64,000 nucleotides of DNA, taken from positions 15,036,678 to 15,100,677 of the forward strand of contig OW203721.1 of assembly GCA_934045075.1 (NCBI GenBank). Reading direction: 5' to 3'. The notes under the pieces were generated by a model, which saw nothing but the letters and a program-made list of their open reading frames with translations, did no database searches and was not told the origin of the DNA. The translations under genes and the position numbers were made by a program. Below, piece by piece: positions 1 through 13,500 of this stretch; within the stretch, counting starts at the first letter, position 1, and each line of letters opens with the position of its first letter. Source of the stretch: Yponomeuta sedellus. Lineage: Eukaryota > Arthropoda > Insecta > Lepidoptera > Yponomeutidae.

Positions 1-40
1 TAAGAAGAATTACTTTATCCTGGTGAATGACTCGCTGGAG
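1..40 (+). CDS. DNAH5-like: Dynein heavy chain exon 1 of window (3' part only)
   Basis: The sequence reads [13 protein letters not shown] and ends at gag|gtaagc in phase 0, which matches the phase-0 start of the next exon. It fits the tail region just before the conserved '[10 protein letters not shown]' stretch. The 5' part of the exon is outside the window, so this is the least certain exon. Confidence 0.6.
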
Positions 41-2830
41 GTAAGCTATTATGTTTTAGCTCAGGGGCTTAATTATGCGCATTTATGCCATTTATGCCAG
101 ATCCTAAGCGATTCGAATCGTCTTAGTGCCAAATTCCATACTAATTTGGTACCTTACACGATTGGAATCGCTCAGGATTTGTTGCGCATAATATTTATTT
201 CTAATATAGGCAGTTAACTGTTTAACTGGTCACGCAGTTATGGTATGGTAAGAGACCAGAACATTAAAAAGCCACGTGGATCGTACGTCCCACCCAGAAT
301 GGTCTAGATAGCTTTGGTTTGGTTTGGATAGTTTGATTTTTTATTTTGTGTGGCAGGGCGCTTTAATTAATATAACTAGACCCACAGAAAAGTCTAGAAA
401 GAAAAAAAACTTAAATTGCCACAAATACATCACATAGACTGGCATAACTATAGTCTGATTTTTAATTCCGTAGAATTCTGACAGTTTATACGACATATCA
501 GAGATTACAAACCTTTTGGGCCAGGCACATTTTTAAATTTCAATACGAGTCTGAATATCTGAGTCTATACATTTTATTTGTTAGTGAATGTTTCCATTTT
601 ATAAAGTGCGGTGCTCCACATTAAAAGTGAATTCACGACGAGTGATAATTACGTCTGTTTTCGTCACAACGAGCAAATCAAAGTGACAGACGCGACGTGA
701 CAGCTAACATTTTATTCTTGTAAAAAGGTTTACTAAACCTTAAATTAGGAGTTAATTCGATGTATTGTTCATGATATTGAAATATTTGTTACTTTTGTAT
801 TAAGTCACTTAAGCAAGTAAATACGTAGATTTAACCTTATGTAGTTAAAACATAAAAATACGCAGCATTTATTTTTTTATTATTCTGAAATGGGTCAAAT
901 TTGTCTCTTTTTTGGTGGAGAACTCTTTTAATAGCAACACTTACGAAATGTCAGAATTCTACGGAATGAAAAATCAGACTGTACTTAAAAATAAAACACA
1001 ATCAAGTACCATCATAAGATATACACGCATCAGCTTAGAGCTGCTAGTGTATTAACAATAAGTAATGATTACAAATACTTGTGTCTCCTTGGCAAGGAAA
1101 AAGGTAACCAACTCAGCATGCATTGCTGGTGTGTGGTGTGAACGAATCTCTAATATATTGTGGTCTAATTTCCAGTTCCTCCTTGAAGACTACCTCAGAA
1201 CGGTACGCAGGGTAAAACTGGAAGTGCGTCCTCTCTTTCTCCCTCAAGTGGTGCGTTTATCTTCCCTCCTGCTCCCGGGTCTACGCACCGTCACGTGGAC
1301 CAGCGAAGACTGGTCGCAGTTCGTGGAACGCGCCAACCAGGCTATCAAGAGCTTCGATGTCTTGGTCACGCGTGTTCATGATATCTACACGAATAGGATT
1401 ATATACATGCTCAGTGGCATGCAGGAGGTCACGCTTATCAACTTGCCAGGTTAGCAAGTAGTTCTACCTTACTACCCACTGCCGGATTACACTTTTGCTT
1501 GATGCCTTAAACAAGGGGCACTGTCCAAATGTTTTTTTTTGTAAACATGTACTATGAACCTGAGGTGAGTAATTCGATTTGAGCTGCTTTTATTTGCCTC
1601 TGCATTAATTTTTAAAGCAAAAATTAACCAGTGTCTACGAAGCCGGAAGTGCGTCATTAACTGAGATCCTACTAGCAGTTTGTTTTACGGAATACAGAAT
1701 TTTATACTATATATTTTTTATGCAAAAAAATTAAACCTATTTTCACCTGCGAAACGAACATTGGATTATAAATGGATTATACATTTATAATTGTAGCATT
1801 CTATTTACTGAGTATTTTTTTTATTGAAGTACTATTGTGATTATTTAGTTAGGACAATGCCCATTGCTTAATTACATAATACAATACATATGTAAATAAA
1901 TAAAAAATCGCTATCCACCAACATTTTTAGAAATGCCTAGTTTTCGAGTAGACTGTTGCTTAACAGCCTGCATAATTAAGTCTAACATATTTCAGAAGAA
2001 ACACCTTGGTCCATGGATGAATTTATCGAATGCGTGGAATCGGGATGTCGGTAAGTTACCAAATGAAATTAGTTAGCCCCTAAGGCCCACTTGCGCCAGC
2101 CCGGGTTAGCTTATCGAGTTAACCGGTTAACTTCGCATGCGAGCGAAATAATCGATTTAACTGGTTAACTCGATTTAAATGAGCTAACCCGGGCTGACAC
2201 AAGTGGGCCTAAGAAAAGTTAACCTTAAAACTAACAACGCCCTTTTTCCCGTAGCGCGGCTTGTGTGGAGCTGAACAGGAAAAGCCTGATGGTAGAGGAG
2301 GCGGTGGAAGAAGTCCTGGACTTGATCAAGAAAGCGGCGCAACAGATCAAGCCTGCCGAAATCAATCCTGACTTCGAGTTCCTTATTGCAGACGGTAAAG
2401 CGTTGCCCTGTACGAAGAAATTTTTTTTTAACAAAAAAATCTGTATCTATTGACTGAGGTCACCACACTAATATTATGCGGAGAAAAAGGATTTCTTAAT
2501 AATTCGCGATGCTCATACATAGTTATATATTAAATAGGTCTAATAATCCGTTTAATAATCGCGATTATTTGTTAGAAAAAAAGCTATTACCTTAATTGTT
2601 ATTACCCGACGTATTGGCATGTTACCACGGCAACTGCAACGTTTTACATGCTCAAATTAATCTGTGGATAATGTGGTGGCTTACTCTTACCTGTTCTATT
2701 GCATGCATTATATTTCTAAATCATATTTTCGTACCTAAATGTTTATTATGCTTCATAAAATCCAAATTAAATTGTTATGTCAAACCCTGGTCTTTGCCTA
2801 CACCTCCGAGGTGCAGGCGTTAGTTTATTG

Positions 2831-2894
<64 letters not shown>

Positions 2895-4514
2895 ATATTC
2901 TTTATTGCATGTACACCAAGGATTACATAAGAGACTTATAAAATAACAGTACAGTACAAGTAGCGGCCTTATTACTAAAAGTAATTTCTTCCAGACAACC
3001 ATTGACGGAAAAGAAGAAACGGAAACGGAATTGTAATGTAATGTAAATACAAAAAAAAAATTGTGTTGCAGACGAGGGCCAGATGAGCGGTCAAGCGTCG
3101 TCCATAAACGAATCGACGTCAAGTGGCCAACAGGACTGGTCCGCCGTTTGGGAGTGCTTCGAGAAGCCCTACCGTTTGCTGTCCGTCCCAGCTGGGGGAC
3201 TCTCCAAGAGCATGCAGGTACAGTCACGTGCCAACTGTCAGCAGTGTAACTGCCTCTTTTCTCGTACAATAACCACCTTCTAAGCAGAATTAACAGTTGC
3301 AGTTGTTAAAAAATATCTTAATACAATCGGAGAGGCCGTGTTAAAAAGTTAAAAGGATTAATACTTTTCATAGTAGTATACACGTGGTACCAAACGTACG
3401 GTACGGTCCATACAAATCGAGCTCAAAATAAGATGTTGCACAGCTACTCGTAACGCCTTATAATGAATGAAAAGTTTATCATTATTTGATTTATCTTGTA
3501 AAATATTGTTTTTATGCATCTACACCCTGATAAGAAAACGTTTGAAATTAAATGACGAAGAAAATCTATAAAATATTTTAAACTTTCGCGACTTGTACAC
3601 ATAGTTAGAATATTTTCGGGGCTTAATCGCGTAGTAATTTATTTCTATTTTACCTCGACTTTTCGACGACGTTACAGTCATCGTGGTCACGGGAAGACTG
3701 ATGGCTGGCACCCGTTCGCATCTTCGGCTGATGAGGTTTCAGACTACCCTCAGTCAGCTATCACAAAGCACTATTAGGGTTGCAACACACTACACTGATA
3801 ATGTCGGACGATAAGCCATGCGACTTTTTTCCACTCGAACACATCTTGATGACAAGACCGGATAAATTACTACGCGATTAAGCCCCGAAAATATTCTAAC
3901 TAAAATCTATAAGGTAATTAGTATTTCTTAATGACCCGCGATGCCCATAATTATATTAATTGGGTCTAATCGCTATAAACCCGTTTAATATATTACTAAG
4001 TTTTTACCAACTCTATTGTAATTATTAGATTTTTATAATGTCTTGCATTTAACAGGGATTTTTATTTTTTTTATTTTTATTTTGTTTATTCAGGAAACCA
4101 ACCAGCTTTACAATGTAACATACTTCTTATAATAGACCAACTTAATAGCGAATTATAGGTTACCTCAGAAGATACAACGTTCTGAGTTATTACGTTAAAA
4201 AAAAAAAAAAAAACTAATTCACAAAACCGGATCAACACATCATACATAAAAATAAAAATTACTTCTTTAACAAAACTGAATTGTGATTCTAAACAACACC
4301 ATTTCCTCATCTTAATAGATTATTTGTTTGTTGATTATGATGAACAAATAGATACACAAGTAAATATCATTTTCACATATAAATACATAAATGAGTAGAT
4401 AAACAAATAATAATATATATATATACACATATATATATATATATATACATACACACATATATACATACACATACATATATATGTGTATATACATATATAC
4501 ACATATACACATAT

Positions 4515-4559
<45 letters not shown>

Positions 4560-7500
4560 TAATTATATTAATTAATAAAAAGTAACATAAACATAAATGA
4601 ATACATAAAGATATGTTGCATGTAATTGAAGTATGTAATTAAGGTCGCAATGAAATTATTGCTCGGCTTCCGAAGTAGGCTCCTTGAGCCGGGCTACAAT
4701 TTGTCTTTTAAATTTATATTTATTAAGCAAAAATGGGTCTGTTTCTTTAAAAAACTTATTGAATATATGGGCCAATCTAGTAAGAACTGCATTTCTGGCA
4801 TAGTTTGTGCGATGCAAGGGCACATGGAATAGAGGTGTATGTCGCGTGCGGCGCCGCGGGGTGTGCAACGCCAGACCCGCCAGCAGGTCCGGGCTGTCCA
4901 TCCTCCCGTGCACTATGTCCCACAGCAAACCCATATCCAACACAAGACGACGCTCTTCAAGAGTAAGCATATTATAACGCCGACAATCATATCCGTACGC
5001 ATCCGATGAACTACGAGTTCGATAATTTAGATATTTTATAAATTTTCTTTGAATTCTCTCAATACGCTGTTTGTATATAATATATTGCGGTGACCAGATC
5101 GGACTCGCGTACTCCAAGATGCTACGTACGTAAGCAAAGTAAACTGTTTTTAAAGTAGCAGATTCAGAGAAAGGTTTGCATACACGCATAGCGAATCCTA
5201 GGTTCTTAAATGCTTTATTGACTATTGTATCGATGTGGGTGTTCATAGTCATTTTACAGTCAAAATGAACCCCCAGGTCTCTGACGACCTCGACCCGCTG
5301 AACCACAACGCCATTAAAATTGTATTCGTGTATATAAGGCTCTTTTTTTCTTGTAAAGCTAATACATTGGCATTTTGAGATGTTAACTGAAATTCTATTA
5401 TTTGTATAGTAATTAAATAACCGATTAAGATCAGTCTGAAGTCTCTGGCAATCATCTTTAGAATTAATTCGAATAAATATTTTTTTGTCGTCTGCGTAGA
5501 GCAAATGCTTAGAATAAACAAAACACTTTCCTATGTCATATAAGTAGGCGTTGTAGAACAGCGGCCCGAGGTGGGATCCCTGCGGGACTCCGGATGGAAT
5601 GGTGACGTAGTCCGATTTAAAGCCGCCAACCACGACAGCCTGGGAACGATTGGTCAGATAGGAACGTACCCATCTCAGCAGATCTCCATGGATTCCCAGC
5701 TTCTGTAGCTTAGCAAGTAGGATGACGTGATCCACACGATCGAAAGCTTTTTCGAAGTCGGTGTAGACCACGTCAACCTGACCACCATTTTCCATTTGAT
5801 TCAGAATAAAATTAGAGAAGTTTGCTAAATTTGATACAGTCGAGCGCTGTTTCAAGAAACCATGCTGCGCATTTGATATACCCCGCGAAATAGTTTGATA
5901 TATACTGTCGAAAACTATTTTTTCAAGAACTTTGCTCAGAATATTTAAAATCGAAATAGGACGATACTTTTCTATACTAGTTTTTGAACCACCTTTATGT
6001 ACGGGTACAACATTAGCCCGTTTCCACTGTTCAGGAAACATTCCCTCTTTCAATGACCTAGAAAAAACCAGTGACACAGGTAAAGCCAAGGTCTTAGCGC
6101 AATTTACCAGAAATATTGGTGGTATGCCATCACAGCCTGGTCCCTTTGAAGAGTCTAACGATTTCAAGTGTTTAAATACTATACCTTCTGTTATTTCTAC
6201 ACTAGAAACAGTGTCCAAAGCATATTCATTATCAATTTCAATATTAAAACTGGAGTTAGAGCCCGTTTCAACAAACACACTTTTAAAGAATTCATTGAAG
6301 GCGTTTGCAATACGAGATCCATCAGTAAAATGGCGATCTTTCAATGAAAACTGCTTAGGATAACATGACCCTCCTCGCATACATTTTACGAATCTCCAAA
6401 AAAATTTACAATTGTCCTTGATGAGTTCCTCAGAGCGACGGGTAAATGCCTTGTAACACTGCTCCTGTATCAAACGCTGTCTCCTACGCAAAAGAGCAAA
6501 CTCATCATAATCACGTGGATTGTGAAACCTTTTCCACCTTGAATGCATTCGACTTTTTTCTTTCACTATTTTTATTAAGGCTCGACTGTACCAAATAGGG
6601 TAACTCTGTTTATTTTTAGTTGACGTAGGTATAAAGTTACTTATACATTGCTGAAGGGTTGCGTAGAATCTTCTTAAGCATTCATCAAAAGAACAGTTTA
6701 GTAATTCATTCTCCCAGTTGACTGTCAACAGAAAACTATTTATTTCCTCGTAATTAGCCTTAAAAAATAATGGCCGTGACTGACTTTTTTCTTTCAGAGG
6801 TAATATACTAATGTCCTGCATCTCAATTATAAAGGCAGGATGATGGCTATCAATCTGAAGAAGCGAGTCCGACACGGTCACTATACCAAGAGGCAAGTTA
6901 CTAAAAGCCAGATCCAATAACCTATTGTTTTTGTTGTAAATACGATTCTGTTGTGAAAAACCCAAGAAATTTAGATCATCTATTAATTTTACAGCTGCAT
7001 TTTGTATTTCAATAGAACCCATTTGTAAAAGGGTATAACCTGTATCATTCCAATGAATACAAGGCATATTAAAGTCACCTACGATTAAAAAATTATCTTG
7101 CGGGTAAAAATCAAACACCCGAGCGATATTCTCACGGGCGGCTTCCAATCGTACCGGTAAGTCGCGATCGGGCGGTAGGTATAAAATGGCAATATTTAAA
7201 GCTGATTTGACTCGGCTGCCAAAACTACGTGCTGGGACACTCACCCACAGTAATTCCACATTGGTTGCACTCATCCATTCGGTCCGAATGACCGCACCCA
7301 GTTCGCGACGGGCGCAGATCATAACACCTCCTCCTGTTGCCTTATTTGTAATCGAAAGATCTCGATCACATCTAAGTACGTCGTACCTATTATCGCAGAA
7401 CTCTGAGCTAAATATATCATCCTGCAGCCACGTTTCCGTAAACAATAACAAGTCATAGTTATTCAAAAGTATACTATGGTACAATTGTGAACACTTCGTT

Positions 7501-10500
7501 CTAACACCTCGCACATTCTGATAGTAGATGTCTAATTTGACATCACCTTTACTATGTTGTGATAACATCTCTGTGAATATTATAGAATACACTCACTATG
7601 TATCAAATAACGCCGAATACAAACGAGGTGCCTTGGTTCCATCGCACAGGGAATGCCGTGTTTTCTCATATTGCCAGTCCGTTTGTTTCTTAATTCTAGG
7701 AAAAACAATTCCCACGCAAATACTACGATTTTATCATTATGATCGGAAGCGACCAAACCTCTACAAAAACTCATATATAATAATGTATAAATAAGATATA
7801 GTATAAAGTGTATAGTATATATAGTAAAGAATAAATATAGGTGATATGAATAAAATAAAGTTACAAAAGTACTACAATTTGAGCATAGGTAATTAAACAG
7901 TAACATCTTTAAACAACTTTTTTCAAGTCGGATTCGTTTTTTATGCGTATTAGAGAAGCTCCGTCGCCTTTTCTCATGAAGATTTTTCCATTTCGGATCC
8001 ATACAAACTGATACTGCTTTATCTTTGCTATCTCTTTTGCTTTTTTCTGGAGAATCTTGTTTAAAGGAGTAAGGTGCTCGTTCACATAAAGGTTTTTTGA
8101 GTCCCCGCTAATGCCGATATCTTTTGATGTAATTCCACGATTTTTTCGAATGTACGACAAAATCGTATCACGTAGTAGCGATGTTCTGAGTCTCGCTACC
8201 ACCGCCTTGGGACGGCCGGGTATTTTATGTTTGGGCTCGATTCTGCTAATGTATTCGATATCCTCCGGTTGCGCGTCGATTTGGACGTGCTTACAAATTT
8301 TCATGAGCAACAATTTCAAGTCCTCGTTTCTGGTTTCTGGAAGACCTGTGATCTCGAGGTTACGGGCTCTGTCAAATTGTTGGATGTTGTTCAGTTCAGA
8401 TTCTAAGGAGCAAATTCGATTTTTTAAGACTTCCACACTGTCACCCATGGGATCAACCTTCACGTGAATGCCCTTGACTTGTCCTGTCAGTTCGTGGATA
8501 GAAGACGCCTGGAAGTCCAAAGAACTTTTTAGAGACTCAACATCCACGTCAATGGCTTCAATCTTTTTTCCCATGTTGGAAAACTCAATGCACATTGAGG
8601 CCAGGATTTGCTGAAAATCATCGCTGTGTTCAGCACAACATTTATGCTGAGCAAATTCCTTTTTATCAATATCCTACGTTTGTTTAATAAATTATTATTA
8701 AGTTTTTTGTTATGTGATAATGATAAATAAATGTTTTATCAATTTTAATTTTTTTTTTATTATTATAGTAACTTCATTGTTCGCATTTTTGTCATCCCAT
8801 AAAACCTAGAAATTTCTTTCTTCCAAAGTTTTCATATATCTTCTTCAGTACAAAAGAAAGCAATGTCAATCCCAACTTAGTTAGAAGCCAGTTCCCCACT
8901 CAGGGTTGTGGTGCCAAGATGTCATAGTATTGGTAATGGAATAATACTTCTGTTGTGTGCAGGAGATGGTGAAGAACGCCGTGAGCGAGATGAGGCGTTA
9001 TTACAGTCGCAAGGTGATCGACGTGCTGGTTCGCGTCACGCGGCGCTCGCTCGATCTGCTTATAAAGCAGTTCGCGCAAGATACAGATCACTCGGATGGT
9101 AAGTGATGGCAGCTAGTACAGAGTCTACCTGTTTATATATTAAACTAGCTGACCCAGCGTACTTCGTACCGCCTAACAGTCGATTCTTTATTTTTTTTTA
9201 CTTTTCTCTCCGTAAGAACCACCCTCGTACTTTAAGGAATATTCTAAAAAAAGAATTAGCAAAATCGGTTCAGCTGCTCTCGAGATTTGCGCTTACCAAC
9301 ACATTCAGATATTAATTTTTATATTATAGAATAGATGGGTCTAATCGCGATTATTTATTAGGTAAAACATAATTACCTTGATTCTCGACATTTTGGTTGC
9401 GTGCAGTTGCCGTGGTCATGGGTATTATTAACTAATATGTATGAGCACGGCTAATTATTAAGAAATACAGTGTACCTGGTTCACAGATTGACTTGAGTTA
9501 AATCCATTTCTCTACTCTCCTCTGCAGATTTAACATAGATCGAGTAGTAGTAATAGGTGCAACTACCTGATTTTGTTGTTGTACTGACCATCTTAAATTC
9601 CCACCGTGTATAGAGAAGTTGGCTTGACTTTTAGTCATAAAAATATTGAAAGATTTTCAGATTAAAATAACATCATCTTAATCATAATACATGTATTCAC
9701 CTGATATACCTCAACTTTTGATTTAGTTGGTGACACGAAGTAACAGAAGATTTTTTGTTCGTGTTCTCTAGCATCTTACAACAGGCAAAGTTGGTACATA
9801 TTGCCGTTTTCGTTTTGTTTTTCTAGTGCTACATTATCCACAAACTAAAGGTTAACTGGTATAGAACAAGGCTTACTTAACACTACTAAGAGTTAAGTAC
9901 CCCTTAACAAAAAAACCTTCTCCTCCCAATCCTTTGCTCAGCATCGGGACACAATCATGACTACATAAAAAAATAAGTCGCGTGCTGCCTAACAACTCAC
10001 CCCGCAGGCACAAGCCGCAAGCCGATCTTCCTCCTGAACGTGACGCTGATGATCCCCAACGTGTCGGTGAAGCCGACCCTCGAGGAGATCCAGGAGGCGC
10101 TGGTGCTGGCCGGGAAACACGTGTCCGGGCTGGCCAAGGGCGTGGCGCAGTGGACCGGCGGCAAGGGCTCGCGGGTACCGTGCCCTTACGATTAATAAAC
10201 GTTACTAGTTAAACTAGGTGCCCATTTCTGAGTCTACATCATTTTGGTGATAAATTGAAGGAAATAATTAAAAAAGCCAAAGAGTGTATATGTTATTTTC
10301 TAAGGTTAACACGAGCTGTAGACATAATTAAAACTGTTTTTATACGGATGTCAAAATGGACGTGTCAAACCGGACACAGTCGAGCGAGTTCCAGCCTACC
10401 TGCCTTTCGTGAGAGGAGTGACTGACAAAATTGGGAGTATTTTGAAACGCGCCTCAATCAGAACCATCTACCAGCCGCCAAGAAAGATACACCAATTCAT

Positions 10501-13500
10501 GCGAAGTGTCAAGCACAGGATTCCCTTACAAGAGGCAGGAGTATACAAGCTTGACTGTGAATGTGGTTCCTCGTACATTGGTCAAACGAAGCGTACCATA
10601 GCTGAGCGGGTGAAGGAACATATCGCTGATGTGAAACATAAGCGCTCTGGTAGATCTGCAGTCAGCGAGCATACACTTAGCGGTACCAACCACTTTATAC
10701 ATTTCGATAAAGTTAAAGTTCTAGCCCGAGAAGACCGTTTCTTCCCTAGAATGATACGTGAGGCAATAGAGATCCGCCGGCATCCAAATTTTAATAGAGA
10801 TCGTGGTTGGAACATACCGGTAGCATGGGAACCAGTGCTTAAGTGCATGAGACCCCCTTGCTAGAAGTGTGACTGTAGAATAAATAATAAAAAATCAATT
10901 TAATTTCAATTAATAATCGGTATCTTTAAGTTCATATAAAGTAATTAGTTTATAAATTTAATTTTAACTTCAATTACTAATAATCAATATTGTTGACTTT
11001 ATATAAAAAATAATTGGTTTGTCTATTTTGGAACGTAACTTCATAATTAACTTTTGTAATTTTTGCCGAGGGTAGTAAACTAACCGTTAATGATTTCTAA
11101 AAGACACCTGTCACCTCAGTCATCCGGGACCACGGCACCTGAAAAAGTGCCGAAACGTTGGAAAATTGTAAAAATGTAATAAACGAGCATAAATCCGTAT
11201 AAAAACAGTTTTAATAGTGTATATGTTACAGTCAAAACGCTTAAACGGTCAAAACTAGTTTTGACTAGTTCATGATTCAATCAGCGACAACGAAAATATA
11301 GGTGCGAGCGTAACGGAGTGCGAAGGGGCGTGTTAGGTTGAACATGTAAGACCGAAAACCAACCCGACATTATTGGATACAAATCGAAATTTACTTTATT
11401 TTTCAGAATTTTGATTTAAGCAGTCAAAACTAGTTTTGACTGTAACACATACAACGATTAATGTGATGAATATTGATTGGGTTAAATTATATTATATTAA
11501 ATTATATGTTTGTCAGGATCGTGGCAAACTCTGGTCTCTGCCTATCCCTCGAAGTACAGGCATAAGCCATTTATGTAATGTGATGTTTAATGAGCAAGAA
11601 CCCCCCTGTCTAATAACTGGGATTCAGGGCTGCAAGAGGATGGTACAGGTATTGGCAAAGGTTTCTCCGGAGAGGCTACTCCGTTAAATCTTTACCAGGC
11701 AGTGGTATGCAGTGGTGCGGACTATGCACCATAAATTGAACCTTATCACTTCGAAATAGAGTCTACATTCAATTGTCTGTCAATGGTCTAAAATCGATTT
11801 CGTGACAACGATAATATTCTGATCCGTAATGTTGTACATACCTATCCCTATGCTGCTAATTAATCTGCTAGATGATGACCTTGAAAAGAACTTAAAATCC
11901 GGACCGATCGGGCCCTATGGTTCAGCCGAAGATCCTTCAATAAGATAGGTTGATCGTTAGAATAAGCCGTAACTAAACTTTCAGGTTCATGTGTTTAATG
12001 AAACTCTTCTCTCGTCCACCCCACAATGTGTCGTTAACTGTCTTGTGTTCGTCTCGACGCATGCGCAACACCGTGCGCTCGACCTGTGATTACGTCCACT
12101 CCTTTGTATCAAACACATGCGCTTTCAATGTGGCTTTTCCTTCGTCCTGTCCTGCTCTTTGCGTCTCATTTTCTTTCTTTTATACTGTTCTGACTACCTA
12201 TGCCTTTATGTGGCTATATATTTATTTTCTATTTAAACTGTGCTCCCTGCCTTGAGTAACTTTTACATTTCCTTCGACTTTCTCTGCTCGTTTTTTTTCC
12301 TGTCCCCTGCTGTATCTCTTTTCCGTTTGTTTTATTTGATCTTGATACTCACCTCTTTCTTCATGTAACCCTTGTATTTACCCTTCAACGTTCATTGCTC
12401 TATTTTTGATGTCGTTGTAATGTGAATACAAATTGTGGCTTTACCTGCGCCGTCTCCTGTTCTATTGAACTCTTTTTGTTTTCTTCTACCGGATAATTTT
12501 GTTTTGGTCTTTGTACGTTGCTTTCTTACCCTGCTCGACCCCAATCCTCTGACACAACCAACAACGCCGCTTGCTCCCAACTCACGCTTGCACTCAACGT
12601 GGCTTGCCCCGTCCCCCACCCGGCAGCAGGTCCACTGGAAGAAGCTGGCGGGCCACCAATCGAACCAACTTGCGGGGGTCGTGAACAAACTCGATGAACA
12701 GGTCAACACAGCACCGCTCGCCCTCGCTCACAAGTCCCTCAAAATGCTGGAGACGGCAAAGGTGCGGCGGCGCAAGCACTATCGGCTGGAGTCCGAAGAG
12801 AAGCCGACATTCCCCTTCCAACAGAAGAATTTCTACAACTACGTAATGGAGAACAAAGAGATTGTGAAGACTTTGTCGCTTCTCGCTGTGTGCACGCAGA
12901 ATGTCAAGACGGTGAGTGTGTTCATGCTCTTTTGTTAAGATTTTTAAAGCAGCCAATTTATCGAGAGATCAAAAACATTTACATTTTAACTTAGCTGTCG
13001 TGGCTCTCATACATAACTCTTCTAAATCCGTCAGGAACTAAACACACTGGTGAAGCGGTGGCGACCGTACCATTACCTGTGGAAGTGCGAAAAGACGCTG
13101 AGACAGTTACTGGCGTGGAGCCTCGTGGACCTGGAGCTGGCCCTGAAGCGGCACAGCGAGCTGGAGGCGCGCCTTGCCACCGAGCCGGACGTGCTGATCA
13201 TCGGCCATTGTCTAGCCGTCGCCACAGACAAGCTTAAGCTCGGCCTCGTTACGGAACTCAAAAGTGAGTATACGTATCTTTAATGGACTGTATAAAAATG
13301 CGTTTAACTTTCCAAACTATCCGTTTATTAATCTTCAATCACAGTTCAATTCGCTTTTCTTACAACTCTTCAACTTTACTTGATCGTTAGTATTTGTCAA
13401 CTCTCAATTATCAACTGTCAAATATCAACTGACTGCGGGGTTTTTTTTTTTTTTTTTTTTTTTAACCCTATAAAGGGCACCCTCCGGAGGACACGGGGGA

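Larger units (their letters stand above)
4557..8685 (-). mobile_element. CR1/jockey-like non-LTR retrotransposon, nearly complete, in intron 5
   Basis: A two-ORF LINE oriented opposite to the host gene. ORF2 (endonuclease plus reverse transcriptase) is uninterrupted, and ORF1 has a coiled coil and an FP25-like C-terminal domain. The 5' edge is set where the ORF1 frame meets stops (about 8680), suggesting 5' truncation. The 3' edge is approximate, at the dinucleotide run. No target duplication could be assigned. Confidence 0.8.

Noticed and set aside
4312..4560. Small Tyr/Cys/Ile/Val-rich ORFs
   Set aside because: Translation of a ta/ca dinucleotide microsatellite.
11134..11156. Hammerhead ribozyme core in the Penelope-like 3' region (ctgaaaaa...gaaac)
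   Set aside because: The ggcac/gtgcc bases simply form a hairpin around ctgaaaaa; the invariant CUGAUGA core and separate stem II are absent.
12435..12629. Upstream extension of exon 8 (open frame to 12435)
   Set aside because: The extra residues (pyrimidine-rich, Leu/Pro/Phe-rich) do not resemble dynein tail, and cagcag at 12624-12629 is a good acceptor; not fully excluded.
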